Part shown: piece by piece, positions 23,135-37,273 of the stretch | Layout: each line of letters opens with the position of its first letter | Position numbering within the stretch: position 1 is the stretch's first letter | Assembly: GCF_009730915.1 (NCBI RefSeq) | Contig: NC_052478.1 | Span: 21,556,387-21,620,386 of the forward strand | DNA from: Dioscorea cayenensis subsp. rotundata | Taxonomy: Eukaryota > Streptophyta > Magnoliopsida > Dioscoreales > Dioscoreaceae | Length of the DNA stretch: 64,000 nucleotides | Direction: 5' to 3' | Translations under genes and position numbers: made by a program | The notes under the pieces: generated by a model | What the model was told of the DNA's origin: nothing | The model's input: the letters and a program-made list of their open reading frames with translations, nothing else | Database searches by the model: none

Positions 23135-26100
23135 ATGGCGTCCCAGGCCTATCGCTTGAGCTCTGAGCTCCGAGGCCACGAAGACGATGTAGGCCATTGC
23201 TTCTTTTTTCCTCTTATTTGGTTGTTTCTCTTCCTTGAAACCCTAATTCTCTCTAAAATTGTGGTTTTTTTACAACCTAGGTTCGTGGCATCTGTGTTTG
23301 CGGCGGTGCGGGGATTGCCACCTCGTCTAGGGATCGGACGGTGAGGTTTTGGGCGCCGGATCCCGAGAAGAAGCAGCGGTACTCGCTGTCGAAGACTTTT
23401 GTGGGGCACTCGAGTTTCGTCGGTCCGTTGGCGTGGATTCCTCCAGGAGAACGCTTTCCTGAGGGTGGGATCGTGTCCGGGGGGATGGACGCTCTTGTGT
23501 TGCTTTGGGATTTGAGGACAATGGAGGCGGTGGAGACAATGCGGGGGCACCAGATGCAGGTCACAGGCGTTGCTGTTGATGCGGTTGGGGATATTATTTC
23601 GTCCTCTGTTGATTGGTACTCCTTAAGTTTTTGTTTTATTGAAAAAAGATTATTTTGAACTTAGTTGAATGATCGAAACAATTTCAGGTTGCATTGAGCT
23701 TTTGACTTTGGTGGCACCTAAAATTTACCTGATTATCAAGTTTTTTAACTGAAATTTGGTATGTGTTGCAAGACATTGAAGTTAGGCCAATCACTTGTGG
23801 AGTATTCTATGTTTGGGCTTTCAATATAGGTTAAAGTATAGCAATAGTTTGTAATATTTATCTGCTTAGAAAAGGGTATTTTTTTTTTCTCCCTCTGATA
23901 TGTTCTGCTTTAGTCTTTGAATAGGAAAAGTACCATATGTTTTAATAATGCTACTTTTTAATATTTCTCATAATCTGCTTATTAGCTCTCTGACTCGTAG
24001 TCGTGGTGCTGCTTAATCTCTTTCCTTGTCTTATGATGCATGTATGCAAAAGCTGAATATAAAGGTTAAGGCTTGCTGTTTTCCAATGGGAATCTTAGTT
24101 CATGTTTGCATTCAAACATGTGATTGATTATACTTCAATTGTTATGGAATTATGATATATAAGTTGGTTCATATGACAATATTTGCTTTTGTCTGAGTTC
24201 TTATTGATTTGTTGTTGTATAATTCTTGTGATTTAGTTCAATAAGACGGTGGAGGAAAGGCCATATGGTTGATACATGGGAGGCTCATAAGTTACCAATT
24301 CAGACTGTGGTGACACTTCCTTCCGGCGAGATTATTACTGGTATATCTTTTGTTTTTTTTATCCTAGTTATTTAGGCATGACATAATGTTTAGTTTTATT
24401 CACAACTTGTGTCATATCTTAGCAATTAGAATGTGAATTTTAACTGCTTGGACTTATGATGGGTAATGATGAGGTTCATAATTCATGCCATCAAATAGTC
24501 AAATTTGGGCATCTATTAATGGTTTTGTTTTATAATGAGATATCCAGCCATTCAGTTAGTGTATATGCATGCATGTAATACTTAAAAAAATATTCATGTT
24601 GTTTGCATTGATTGTGTGCATAAGCCTTAACTTCCATTAGAATCTGCCTTTCTGAATATTTATTCAAACTAGAGCATAGAGCTCAATGTGATGGATCATC
24701 AGAACAAGTGAGGTGCAAGCTTAAAATAGTTGACTTTGCAGACTATAGTTTTTCTTGGAATAAAAAATTTTTGTAATTATGATTTTCTTGTTCTTGAATT
24801 CTATTGACAATTTGACACTTGATGCTACAAATATTTACCCTGCTCTGGAAAATAAGATATATGTTTATAATCTATATAGCTATTTCTTGGTTTGGTTTGC
24901 AGGTTCGAGTGATGCTTCAATTAAGCTTTGGAAGGGAAAGACTTGCCAGCATACTTTTCTTGGGCACACAGGTAAGCATTAGCTTATTTATTAAGAATGG
25001 TTTTTTAGATTCCTCAAAAGTTTGTTATTTTCTTTGCCAGTAAAAGTTCTTCAACTTATTCTTTAAGTGTTTTGTTGGCAGGTTACAGGCTCCGTAAATA
25101 TATAATTTTGCCTATTTGATAGGCTATTATATTTTGCGGATCCCAATTAGTGTAGAGACTGTTTTATCTTACCTTCTTCATATCTTGTGATTTTCATCTC
25201 AATGCCTGCTTTTGTTGAGGCTCATCCTTAACTTGACATGGAACATTTGCTTATTTTCTTGATGCAATCATTTGATTAGCCTTTTCTTTTTTTCTGTTTT
25301 CAACTTGCTTTTATTCAATGCATGCAATTATTGTCAGTGACCTATGTGGCCCTGTAGTTGGGTGTTTAGCATTGCAAGCATGCATATTTTTAACTTGCAG
25401 CTCATGACCTCTTTTTGATTTTGCATTACGCTCAGTTATTTCCTCCTCAATTAATATTATTTACAATGTGGAAATTTAAGTTGCAAGGTTTGGTATCATA
25501 AGAAAATATAATTTTCCCATGCAATAAAAAGTCTACCCAATCATGACTTTGTGTCGCTACACTAGTTTTTAGGTTTTTCTTTTAAACATCATACTGGAAT
25601 TTTGTTCTTGGTAAGTTTTATTGACCTTACACTTGAAAGAAGGATATTAATGCTTCATTAGGTACAATTGAGATGTATTTTTGACTTAAAATTTTGTTAT
25701 ATATGCTTAATAATCCTGAGCTAATATGATCTATTATGATTATGTTAATAGGTTGCTTTTTTGATGTTTGATGACTATTTTCTTCTTGCTTTACTTGGGT
25801 TTTGTATTTATTGCCTATTCTATTTGCTTCTCTAGAATTTGTGACTCATAATGGCAATTTTTTTCAGACACCGTTCGAGGTTTGACCCTAATGCCTGGAC
25901 TTGGTATTCTTTCAGCATCACATGATTGGTGAATGTTCTTTTTGTGAAGTGGTTTGTGAATGCTTCTTATTTTCCATATGCTGCTTATGTCACTGAAGTT
26001 TGTTTAATATGTGGGATGGCAGCTCAATTAGGTTATGGGCATTAACCGGTCAGCTCTTGATGGAAATGGTTGGTCATACCTCACTTGTGTACTCTGTGGA

Positions 26101-29100
26101 TGCACATATCTCCGGTCTTGTTGCCAGTGGGAGTGAAGATTGTTCCCTTAAAATATGGAAAGGTAAAATGTCGCTTCTTTAGATAATAATTAGGGATAAG
26201 TTAACATCAGTTAACATTATTTTAATCTTTCCTCAACCATACTGGCTGAGTTTGGCTACTTTATTCTTATATGGAAATATTGTGTAGATGGATTATGTAT
26301 ACAAAGCATTGAGCATCCTGGGTGTGTTTGGGATGCCAAGTTCTTGGAAAATGGAGACATTGTAACAGCCTGCTCTGATGGAGTAATACGGATTTGGACC
26401 TTACACGCTGACCTAGTTGCGGAGTCCAATGCACTTGAATCATATGAAATCGAACTCTCTCAATACAAGAGTAGTAGGTATGAGATAGTTATTGATTATA
26501 AATTCCAGTCTACTGATACTGGAAGTATTTGAAGTTCGGCTAATATCTAAAATTTGTAACATACATGAATATCTTAGTCCTTCTTAGTTCCCTATTGGAT
26601 TGCTTTCTTTCTTAACTTTGAAAAATCTGAATCAAATGCCTTTACCTTATACCTGCTTTTCATTGAGTTTGGGAAAATATACTTTTTTTTTTTGCCAGTG
26701 ATGATTAAAGTTTATATGTAATTATCCTGCTTGTGTAAATTCATCTTTCTCTTAAGTTGTATGTCAGTCAGATGACTTTAGCTTTTGTTAAACCTTATCA
26801 TTTGCTGGCATAATTCATCTAAGATGTCCTAGTAGATGGTTGTATTGATTTACCATATTGCCTTTTTATTTATAGTATTTTATTCATTTTTTGTAAAGCT
26901 GCTTCCTTTATGCTCTCTTGCTCTGTGATCCTTCAATTATTTAGGTTGAGGATTGGGTTATTTACCATATTCTTCTGGAGGTAAAGTTTGCTTGCCAAGA
27001 TGATGACAAGTTGTAAATAAGGCTCAATCTTCTCCTGGAGAAGTTTGCTCCATCATTGACTCAATTTAGTTAGAAGATTAGTGAGATAGATATGCATTTC
27101 ATTTGGTTTCAATAATCCAAATTGATTAGTAATATATCCCTTTTTTATATGATATGTCAGGAAAAAAGTTGGCGGACTAAAGCTGGCAGACCTTCCTGGC
27201 TTGGAGGGCTTGCAGATTCCTGGTGTGTATTCTTTCCCGTGGGTTGTTATGGTTTAACATATAGTTATATTTTTCTTGATGATAGTTATATATATATATA
27301 TATATATATTTCTATCAGGAACTAGTGACGGGCAGACTAAAGTTATTAGGGAAGGTGATAATGGTGTCGCATACTCATGGAATTCCCGGGATCATCAGTG
27401 GGAAAAAGTATGCTCTACTTATGTGTTTTAAGGTTTCAAATTTCAATTAAGTTTGTTGCTCATCAGACTATGCCCTGGGTAGTTTTTCTAATTTGTCAAG
27501 CTTGATTTGTTGCATCTCGATAAAAAATACTCTAATAGCTATGCTTTCTTGTCCAATTCTTGATTATGGAATATGATAATCTGTGGAGCATATTTAAGTC
27601 TTTGCTTTATGCATCAAGAGTATGTAAGCCCAAACTCTAGTGCTGGCTTCTTTTAATGGATTCATACTTGATTGCTTAACCCTAACAAGGGTAATGTTGT
27701 CTATTAGGATGTGATTCTAGGGCTTAATTAAATTGGATGTTGCTAACATTGATCATTGCTTGTTCGGTTGTCCTTTATGTATGCCGGTGGCAACATTGGT
27801 GATCCCATGGTCATTACTTCACCAATGTCTTTTGGTTGGACTAGTTGCAGGGACAACACTAAGAATTGATGAATGACAAGGTCGACTTGTGAGTGTTCAT
27901 GATGAGCTTCTGTGTTACCATGGTCCCCTAAAATTCCTAGGCGTAAATTTGTTGAGGCAACAGTGGTTGTTGGCTTCACTTAACTACTAGTATGATGATT
28001 AACTGTGTATATATATTCTACATGCCTTTAGGAAAACTTGACTGAGGTGCATTTAATATATTATTCTCTGGTGATATTTATTATTTAGCAAGTATACTTT
28101 TGTATCTTCATCTCTGTTATGCCATATACCTCATTTCAATAGAGAGCTATGCGAAAATTTTGACTTCACATTGTTGCAATTCTTCTGCGTGAAAGGAGTT
28201 CAATTTAATTCTACCATGCGTATTTGGTGATTGATTAATTTTGTCATATTTCATCTTGAAAATTTTCTAGTTATGTTATTGTTTTGAATTCTTCATCTAA
28301 TATGCTTGTGTTCTCTAACCATTATGCACCCTGAATATTTGCTTCTAAAGATTGGTGAAGTTGTAGATGGACCTGGAGACAACACAGGGAATCGTGTTTT
28401 TGATGGTGTCCAATATGACTACGGTAAGTTCCATTATGATATAATTGTGGTTGTTGCTTTTTTTCCTTTTCTTTTGTTGACATGAAACATGGCTTTCTAA
28501 ACATGGTGAATTATTGTGCCATAGTTTTTGATGTTGACATTGGAGATGGAGAGCCTACCCGCAAGCTACCATACAACAAGGGAGGTGATTACATTAACAG
28601 ACATGTTTCTCTTTTTAGTTCCTCTTTGCTATTTTTTTTTTTGTCAAATTCCATGTCAGAAATTGTTGGCTTTCTAATGGTTATTTTTCTTAGCTCTTTC
28701 TCATATTCACTTCATTCTCCCTAATGTAGGGACATAGTTACATGTTAAACAAACCTCACTTTATGCTAATTATGCCCTATTTGCAGATAACCCATACACT
28801 GCTGCTGACAAGTGGCTTCTCAAAGAAAATCTACCACTTTCATATCGGCAACAAGTAGTGGAATTCATACTTCAAAATTCTGGGCAGAGTAATTTTTCGC
28901 TTGATACTTCATTTCGGGATCCTTACACTGGCTGTAAGTTAAGGATATGATATCAGTTTGCTGTCTATCATTTCTATGCTTATACGTATCTTTGAAGAAT
29001 TCTATCTTGCCATTTTCAGCTAGTGCTTATGTACCTGGTCAGCCATCCATGTCAGTAGGTATGTTTCCTTTAAGATTGTTTTACACCATGCAAGTGTGAC

Positions 29101-32100
29101 CAGTAGTTATCCATGATTAATTTTATTTTATTTGACATTATTTTTTGTTAAATACAACAAACCTGACCTTGTTAATAATTCTGTTTTTTGTATATGTTAT
29201 GAATGATAGGTAGTGCAGCAAAGCCTACTTTCAAGCATGTCCCTAAGGTAGATCAGCCTTTTTCTTTACTCTTGTCTCAATTATGACCTAAAATGTGAAA
29301 TGATGTTATTATTAAAGAACATGTTCACTTTGCTTGTAAGCAACTCTCTGCTTTATTTACTTATGTTTATGCTATCTTCTTAAACCGTTCTGCCACTTAT
29401 GACTTGGAAGAGTTATTTTAATAAAGAATTAGCACCTATAAAATCTGAATTTATGCATGGAGTTTGAGATGTGAGGTGCCATCATTCTGTGCATGCAGTT
29501 TTATAATTCATTAGCTGAGAATAATTAGGACAAAGGAATCTGCAGTACTTATTCATCTATTATAATTTTGTTAACCAATTATATATCATTTGGCTGGGAA
29601 AAGTGGATGCTTAATAATATTTGTAAATGTATTCAACTCTAATAAAGATTAGAATCATTAGATTGGTGTTACTTGTTTATCCATGTAGCTGATAATTGAC
29701 ACATGCCTTTTATTTTGAGGAGACTCTGATGAAACCTTGAAGAAACAGTACCTAAAGTTTGAATGTGGAAGAACAGTGAACTTTTCAGTTGGTCTTTTTT
29801 TGATTGTTTGCGTAAACAAGTAGATGAATCTTTGATACTTAAACTGCAATCCACTGTAGCAAATCTTCCCTTCTAGCTCACCACTAAAACAAATATTTGT
29901 TATAAAATCCAAACATGTTTGCTTATTTACTGCCATTTTCTCTGTTAACACAGTTCTGTATCAGAATAGTGTTGTTAATAAGATATTAAATGTGTGCTTC
30001 TTTTGCTGATGGTCAGAATATTATTGTTTCTCTTTTCAAATTATGTGCTTCTTTTGCTGGATATACTAATGCGAGACAATGACATATGCTCTCATACATA
30101 TACTAATGATGCCACAATCTGCACAAATTTTGGTCTCAGGTGTTTAACTTGGCATTTTACATAGATGCTTGAAGATGTTTTGTAATATTTTATTGTTCAT
30201 TGCTCCTAACTCAAATGTTTTTGCCAGAAAGGGATGCTTTTCTTTGACAGTGCTCAATTTGATGGGATTTTAAAGAAGATAGGGGAATTCAACACAAACT
30301 TACTATCTGACATGGTAACCTTGTTTCACCAATCACCATGCAGAAAACTATCCTTGTCTTATTGTTATAATCGTGAACTAATGAACCACGATATCATGTT
30401 TACATGTTTGTGTATGATCTGCCTGCTTATCAGCATTCATTGATTAGAAATGAGCAATGTAATATCAGTTTAGTTTTACCATCTGAATTTTCATGTGATA
30501 TTTGTAATTGGCAACTTCAAATTGTATAGACAATAAAATTTTATCCAAGCTAATCAGAGTGATCATCCTCATAATATATTTTGTATTATGCGTGTCACAT
30601 GCATTTGTGTGCAACTGTTCAAGCCAATCAGGGTGATCATCCTATGTGTAAAATTTCATGTATCCATGACTCAATCTTGTGAGGGAAGATCTTGGTTACT
30701 TCACTTTTTTGTGTTCATGTGGACTTGTTAGGAAGTAGGAAATTGCAATTGAAAGTTATCAAATTAAATACTGAGAAAAACTAGTGAACGAAATTATAGT
30801 GCTCACTTTGAAAATCGTTGAGGCTTTGAATTAAGGGCTCCTTCATTTTTCTTTAAAAAAAGTTAGGGTGGCCACACAATTATGCCTAAGAGATAACAAA
30901 TTGGACTGCGTCCTCATATCATAAAACATGGTGGTGGTCCAATAATTTGTTGTTGTTTGTTGTAATCCATGGATCTTAGGACACAAGTGACCAAATTTTA
31001 CGTATATTAGGTATCATCGAACTGTGGACCAAGTATACTCCCTATGTGTTAGGAAGGATCCATTTGTCAAATTCCAAAATGGTCAGTGTGACCCTTAAAT
31101 AGATATGTGGCCTATTATGTTCAAGATTTTATAGCAATACCAAATAAAATTAAATAAATTATAATTGTAGTTACCCCTCAAATGAGTTCCCTTACATAAG
31201 TATACAAAAAGAATTTGAAAATTGAAGTTAACACTCAAACTAGTTAACTTTGAATCAAGAGTTTGAATTTCAAAATTTGAGTTCAATTATACATTTGTTT
31301 AATAGAGATCTTGGTTTGTTGAATTTTGAACATGTTTAATCCATTTTGGAAAGATTATGAAGTATCAACCTTTTATGGATGAAAGATTATTGATCACAAT
31401 GATCACGTTCATAATAGGTCTCATAGCACCTCATTATGTTCTAATTACTACCAACATTCAGCTAACCACATATTGGCAAGCAAAATTAAGTTATTTATTG
31501 TATAACCGTTCAATTTTAATTTATTGTACTATTCGCAGGAGAACAAGTCACTGTCTCTAACAGAGATTGAGTTATCACGATTGTCTGCCATTGCGAAAGT
31601 ATTAAAAGATACGTCGCACTATCATTGCAGCACATTTGCCGCTGCCGACATCGACTTATTATCAAAAATTTTGAGATCATGGCCGATTGCTATGATGTTT
31701 CCGGGTAATTCTTCTAGACTTATCTTCAATAGTGAAAATTGTTTAAGTTCTGTTAACATGACTATTACTGGTCCATTATAATTTTTATTTTTGACATCAA
31801 CAACTTCAACTTATCTCACTTCCAGTTTAATTTTCTGGCTTCAACATTCATTTTAGAGTATCTGTTAACATTAATATTAGTTGGTAACAGGAAATATTTT
31901 TGGCCTAACCCACTGAGGTTTTGTTTCTAAACGGAGAAGAAATACCAAATTAGCAGCAAAATGAAAAATCACAGGGCCTTATTGTACTGTGAAGTGAAAC
32001 TGTCATGTTAGGTACATAGGGGTAATATGCTTGGAACTCATAATGATCATTATGGTGCAATCTAAATAATAGAATTATTTGATGAAGAAACTAATTTTAA

Positions 32101-35100
32101 ATATAAAGTTACATACTCTAGATATGCTCTGAATAGTTCCATCTGGCAAATTGATACCTCCACGTAAAGCCACAAATAATCTGTCATGCATGTGATAAAA
32201 TGGAGTTACAACAAATAATGCTTTCACTTACACTTGGCACCGCTTTTCTAAATCTATCCACTGCATTCTCCTTTCTCCTCTTCACAAGATCGATATCTCT
32301 TGCTGGATCAATCTCAGTTTCTTGTGAAATTCACATCTATATATTTTTGTGCTAGTGTGAAGCACCCAAATTTTTCCTAAGAGGTGGGCACTAACTGTAA
32401 ATGCCTTTAAATGTCTATTAGCATCATTATCTAATCAGTACCATACACCTTCAAATCAACCATTGTTCACAGAACTTGACAACTTGAACACCTTAAACTC
32501 TTTTCTTGTAGATTATTGACATACATTGCTTGGATATGTGCCCAACTCATGTGAGTTTCCATGCTAAATGTGAACTTATGCCAACAATTCAAATATCCTC
32601 AGCATGAAGTATTTCTTCCTATCCAATATTCATCAAGAACCATGCCGTTCAGGATTGATGATGTTGATACGTTGATAATGCATCAGGCCATATTTACTTC
32701 CTTTGCCTAATATCTCTTCAGAATTTCAATTTGTATCTACATGCTTCTTTCAAAGCAGTGCCATATTCATTGATTTTTTGTTTTAAAGTTTTACATTTGA
32801 TATAACAACATTGCAGTTTCAGAGTTTCTGCTGCTCCTTGTTTATTTTTAAACACAAAAGATGGGAGCCTTTTTTTTGGTCTTGTTGTCTGGCATACTGT
32901 TATTATTTACTTTCAGCAAGTGTAAATTTATCTTCCTAAATTGAGTGGTTGTCGCTCTTGCAGTGATTGATGTCTTAAGGATATTTATCATGCATCCTGA
33001 TGGTGCTAGTTTACTTCATAAGCGCATCGAGTCCGGAGATGGTAAATATTTAGAATTCTGCTGATTTTCTCTTTGCTTATGGAGAATCCAAACTGGCATG
33101 AGATTTTTTTGTAATCCAGAACGTATCATGAGCTCATTTTATCTTAAGCGATTAGTTGAAGTTTATGTGTGAATCTTAACATTTGCGGCATGAAGCACTA
33201 GCTACGCTATTGATGCCTGAAGTTATTGTGTGAATATTAGTTGTTTAATTTGTTTGATTGTAGCATGTTTCAAGAGTATGAATGTTCATGTTTTATTCAT
33301 GACAGATGTATTACTGGAGTTATTTAAGAGAGGCATGACTTCACCCATACAAGCAGGAAATCTTTTAACCATTATTCGAGCAACTACAAATCTCTTCAAG
33401 CATTCGTGTTTCTCACAGTGGTTACAACGACATTGCAGTGAGGTCAATTTTTCACCCTTGACTCCTTATATAACTTTTTTGAGCGATTATATTGCAGCAC
33501 AAATTGTAATTTTCATTTCTTCCATCACTTTTGGTGGAGAATGGATTTCCTTCTTTAATGATGTCCGGTAGTGAACCGAAAGTTAAAATTTCTAACAAAA
33601 TGGATGAAGTAATGTCATGCCTTTGTTATCTCTGTATCTATGCATCAAAACAATAAACACCACATATATGCCTTCTGTATTCTGGAGAGAGTTTTATTAC
33701 TCAAGTCATCTTCAAAGGAATTAATGTTTACTAAATTGGGGAGGCATTTGCTATCTCCATTGTTTCATTTGACCATGGCATGCATTTTGGTGTTGATCAC
33801 AAATTCCCTTTGCACAGTATCACAGATTGATTGCTTCAGATGAGTATAATAAAGTACATTAAATGATGAACATCTTTTGTATGGTAGAATTTAAGGCCAT
33901 ATAATTTCTTCCTTCTCTGGGATCCTTTGTTAATCCTTTGACTTTTTTGCCCCATTTGCAGATCCTTGATGCATTATCGGGTTGTCGGTCATCATTTAAC
34001 AAGAATGCAAATCTATCTTACTCTACCCTAATAGTCAAGTATGTGCTCTTGCTTCTTTGCCTTTTTGTGTATTTATCATGCAATGTACGTGCAAATTAAT
34101 GTACGCATATTAATTTATATACATATATAATATTTATTTTTTCTACTCTTGTATCTGTTTGTGATATAATTGCTCTACAAACTTTACCTCATTAATTTTA
34201 ACAAAAGCTAGCTTTTCATTATTGTTTACATTTCATATGTTTATTTACCCATTGATTAAGCTACTTGACTAGCGGCTTATGCTAAGTATCATACACCTTG
34301 ATTATAAACTTGCAAAACCATGTCACCCAATGAAAAGGTACATCTGTCTTAGGATTTTTTAAGTTGATTTTTAACTACTGGGGTATATAAGCAAATATAA
34401 GTACTTTCTGGGGGTCTGACAAGTAAATATGATACGATGGTATGCATCAGCAATTACCCTCTTTTATAAGATGCATATAAGAGAATTCTCATTATACAAG
34501 GGTATCTTTAAATATCATTCTAAAATGAATCATCAGTATTTAAGGATTATTTTGTATTATTTCTCAACAATTCCCTACAAGAAATATGTTAATCCATTTT
34601 ATCTGAAAATTATTCCAAATTCATTAGGCTTATGTGAAAACGAAAACTCATCAGCTTCCAATGTTGTGAGCCTTTTGTATTTATTCAGTTATTGCCAACT
34701 CTTCTGCAACATGAATTTTTAGTTTTTTCTGAAGATATTTGATGAAATTGATTATGGAACCTATTAATCCTTTACATATTCATAATTTTTTTCTTTTTGG
34801 AATAACTGGTGTAAGATGAAGTTTGCAGATCTGTCTTCCATAGTTTCCATTTTTAACAAAATGCATCACTATTGCTCATCTTTTTTTCACAGTTATGCGG
34901 TGCTACTAATTAACCAGAAAGACCAAGAGGGTCAAGCTCAAATTTTATCAGCTGCTCTTGAGGTTGGCCAATGTTTAATTTACAACCAATAATTAGATTC
35001 TTCTTTTGCTAGCATTTTAAGCTGTCCATTCTTTGCTTATGTTCTCTTGTGATGTTTCGCATCTCAATCATTGTTATAACTATTATGTTCGCCAGATTGC

Positions 35101-35397
35101 TGAGGATGAAAATCAAGACACTGATTCAAGATTCCGAGCTCTGGTTGCAATTGGATCATTGGTATCTTCAAACTTTGATTTTATATGTAACTCAATTTTG
35201 ATAATTCATTTATCGTCTCTAAGTTTTATCACCTTCTGGCTATTGATTGTGTCCTCCATCAGATGCTTGATGGTCTGGTGAAATCCATTGCAATTGACTT
35301 CGATGTTCAAAGTATCGCGAAATCTGCAAAAACCTCAAAAGATACAAGGATTGCTGAAGTCGCGGCCGATATTGACCTCATCATCAAAGCTACTTAA
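23135..35397 (+). CDS. PLAA/Ufd3/Doa1 homologue (WD40-PFU-PUL)
   Basis: Twenty-two exons: 23135-23188, 23281-23615, 24237-24340, 24903-24971, 25868-25928, 26023-26162, 26288-26477, 27161-27222, 27319-27407, 28351-28423, 28525-28584, 28787-28933, 29020-29058, 29210-29247, 30228-30314, 31539-31704, 32964-33041, 33306-33442, 33962-34038, 34893-34962, 35096-35161, 35263-35397. All introns are GT-AG, all phases agree, and the sum is 758 residues. Residues about 1-310 form a seven-bladed WD40 propeller (SSRDRTVRFW, GGMDALVLLWD, SVDCSIRRW, GSSDASIKLW, SHDCSIRLW, GSEDCSLKIWK, CSDGVIRIW). A ubiquitin-binding PFU domain (about 340-450; VAYSWNSRDHQWEKIGEVVD, YDYVFDVDIGDGEP, ADKWLLKENLP) follows, then the PUL Armadillo-like domain (about 488-758) that binds Cdc48/p97. 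By family knowledge it acts in ubiquitin homeostasis and Cdc48-dependent degradation. It looks single-copy and intact. Confidence 0.94.
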
Positions 35398-36000
35398 CCG
35401 TAATCCATTGTAACATTAACTTACAGTTTGCTCTTATTTAAAAGAAATAATTGTCAAGAGGACATTTGGTTTTCATCCATTTTGGATTTTAATTCTTTCA
35501 GTCACTTACATGCTCCAAGTTTTATTTTATTTTTTATTTTTTACTTGTTCAGTTTCTTCAGGATGAAGCTTTTCCATGATATATCCTTGGCTTTTAAGTC
35601 ATTTATGATTTTTACTTTTTATTAATTCATCAGTTCTAGGTTTTGGATGTTTTAGTTTCTTAGTTTGGTTTTGGGCCCCATTTATCCAATTTGGAATCTA
35701 AATTATGCATTTCCTCTATTTTTGATGATTGAATTTGATTAGAAGGGTGGTGCTTAATTTCATGTAATTCTAATTTATTATTTGATTATTTTATTACTTG
35801 GTTGTTAGATGTTAATATGGACAATCATGTAGTATTAAGCAAGGGTGAGAATGAAAATGATCACTTTAGGGGTGTTCTTTTGGGGTAGGGAACTCTGTTT
35901 TAGGTTTTTATTTTTTATTTTTTTATTTTAACTTACTGTAAAATGAACACAAACTATTAGAATTAATATTAACTTTCAATCACTTAAGAGTTTTTTTCCA
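35398..36000. other. PLAA 3-prime flank
   Basis: T-rich 3-prime flanking DNA without a gene. It marks the boundary between the conserved single-copy genes and the PR-1 array. Confidence 0.6.
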
Positions 36001-36005
36001 CCATG

Positions 36006-36305
36006 TGACTATTATGTGCTTGGGTATTCTGCAACGTCAAAATATGATGAAATATCGATACTAGTAAAATTTAAAAAGGTTTTTACAAATTGTTTTTTGA
36101 TATATTTTTTAAAAATATATACACCAAAAGGAAGGCACATCAAAAAATAAGAATGTTAATATATATATATATATATATATATTTTAAAATACAAACTCTC
36201 TTTGGTTTTTTCTTTAGTGATTTTGTTAAACTAAAAATATCTTAACCAACTTGATAGATATATATCTTTAGGGCCCTAGACTTACTATGCTATGCATTTA
36301 TGAGT
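36006..36305. repeat. First copy of a PR-1-array flanking repeat
   Basis: About 300 bp, colinear with 40205-40515. Landmarks common to both are GGCTATTATGTG-like words, AAAATAT..GAAATATCGA, ACTAGTAAAATT, GGTTTTTACAAATTG, ACAAACTCTC, CTAAACTAAAAATATC and GGNCCCTAGA. It shows the array unit begins right after the PLAA gene. Confidence 0.75.
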
Positions 36306-36314
36306 GCATAAAAC

Positions 36315-36986
36315 TAGGGGTGTCAAAAATCCTTGCTGGACAACTACTATTATAAGTAACTAAATTAGATGCTCGGACGTTGCCTGGTTTTAAATTTCAG
36401 ACAAGTGTGACTTGTCCAGGCTCGGTTTTTTTCAAAACCGGGTAGTCCGAATGTTCAAATTTTATTTGAATATTGTGATATACATTTAAAATTAATTTAA
36501 ATACTAAACTACAAACATTTAAATCCGGACATTTAATATACATTTCAATGACAATCATGAACAAAGGCCTGGTTGTCCGGATATATATAAGAAGTTTAAA
36601 AATATATATAAGAAAAATATGGGCTTATGCTTGAAATGTATAAAAAAACATGAACAATCATATATATATAAACAATCATATATGGGCTTGGGCTTTGAAT
36701 CATGAACAATCATTTAAATACTAAACTATATTTAATTAGCAATAAAAAAACATGAGCTTGGGCAAGTGGGCTTAACATTATATATATAAGAAAGTTAAAA
36801 ATATAAAAGTCCAGTTATTCGGATTTCTTGGGCCGTACCCGGCCCGGATTTAAATCCGGACAACCAGACTATGTTCGAGACTGGCCCGTATTACTAAAAT
36901 TTTTATCTAAAACCCGATTAAAACTCGATTTATTCCAGGCGGGACAAAATCGGGCCGCGGGCCCAGACAAATTATTGCCACCCCCA
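36315..36986. mobile_element. 672-bp hAT-type MITE with 8-bp TSD
   Basis: Starts TAGGGGTGTCAAAAATCC; the complement of its end starts TGGGGGTGGCAATAATTT. A perfect 8-bp direct repeat, CATAAAAC, flanks it at 36307-36314 and 36987-36994. Eight-base duplications and (C/T)AGGGGTGGCAA-like ends are typical of Ac-like hAT elements. The subterminal DNA is GC-rich with CCGGAC/GTCCGG and GGCCCG words. No transposase frame is present. The corresponding stretch of the duplicated unit (near 40515-40525) lacks it. Confidence 0.85.
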
Positions 36987-37213
36987 CATAAAACCCCAAA
37001 ATCAGAGAAAATAAACCACAATTTCAAACATTCCTCCGTCCCTGTTAAAGTACAACAAAGAAAATAATGTGCCTAACCCTAATGAAAATAAATAATAAAA
37101 ATAAATTAATGATGATTCCACACTCCTAAACAAAGTTTTAGTTATTGTCTCACATGCATGTTCATATATGTACATCCAACTTCACCAAAAATAATTTATA
37201 TCTAGCCAAAATC

Positions 37214-37265
37214 TCATCTATATATACATCAAGAAAGAGTTAAAAATAAATCAAACCCTAACCCT
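37214..37265 (+). promoter_or_regulatory. TATA box and telo-box leader of PR-1 copy A
   Basis: CATCTATATATACATC at 37214-37229 is the probable TATA. AAACCCTAACCCTAAA at 37254-37269, just before the ATG, contains the telo-box AAACCCTAA. A related AAACCCTAAC word stands 20-35 bases before the ATG in the other PR-1 copies (about 42037, 48189, 62540). Confidence 0.5.
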
Positions 37266-37273
37266 AAATCCTC

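Noticed and set aside
27720-27980. Possible gene or element within intron 9 of the PLAA gene
   Set aside because: Slightly higher complexity, but no domain, terminal repeat or splice consistency could be found.
30546-30645. Repeated word CAAGCNAATCAG, GTGATCATCCT in a PLAA intron
   Set aside because: Two short similar words 75 bases apart; too little to call a repeat family or a regulatory element.
36828-37067. Open frame of 79 codons beside PR-1 copy A
   Set aside because: Lies across the end of the hAT MITE; composition reflects the GC-rich terminal repeat.
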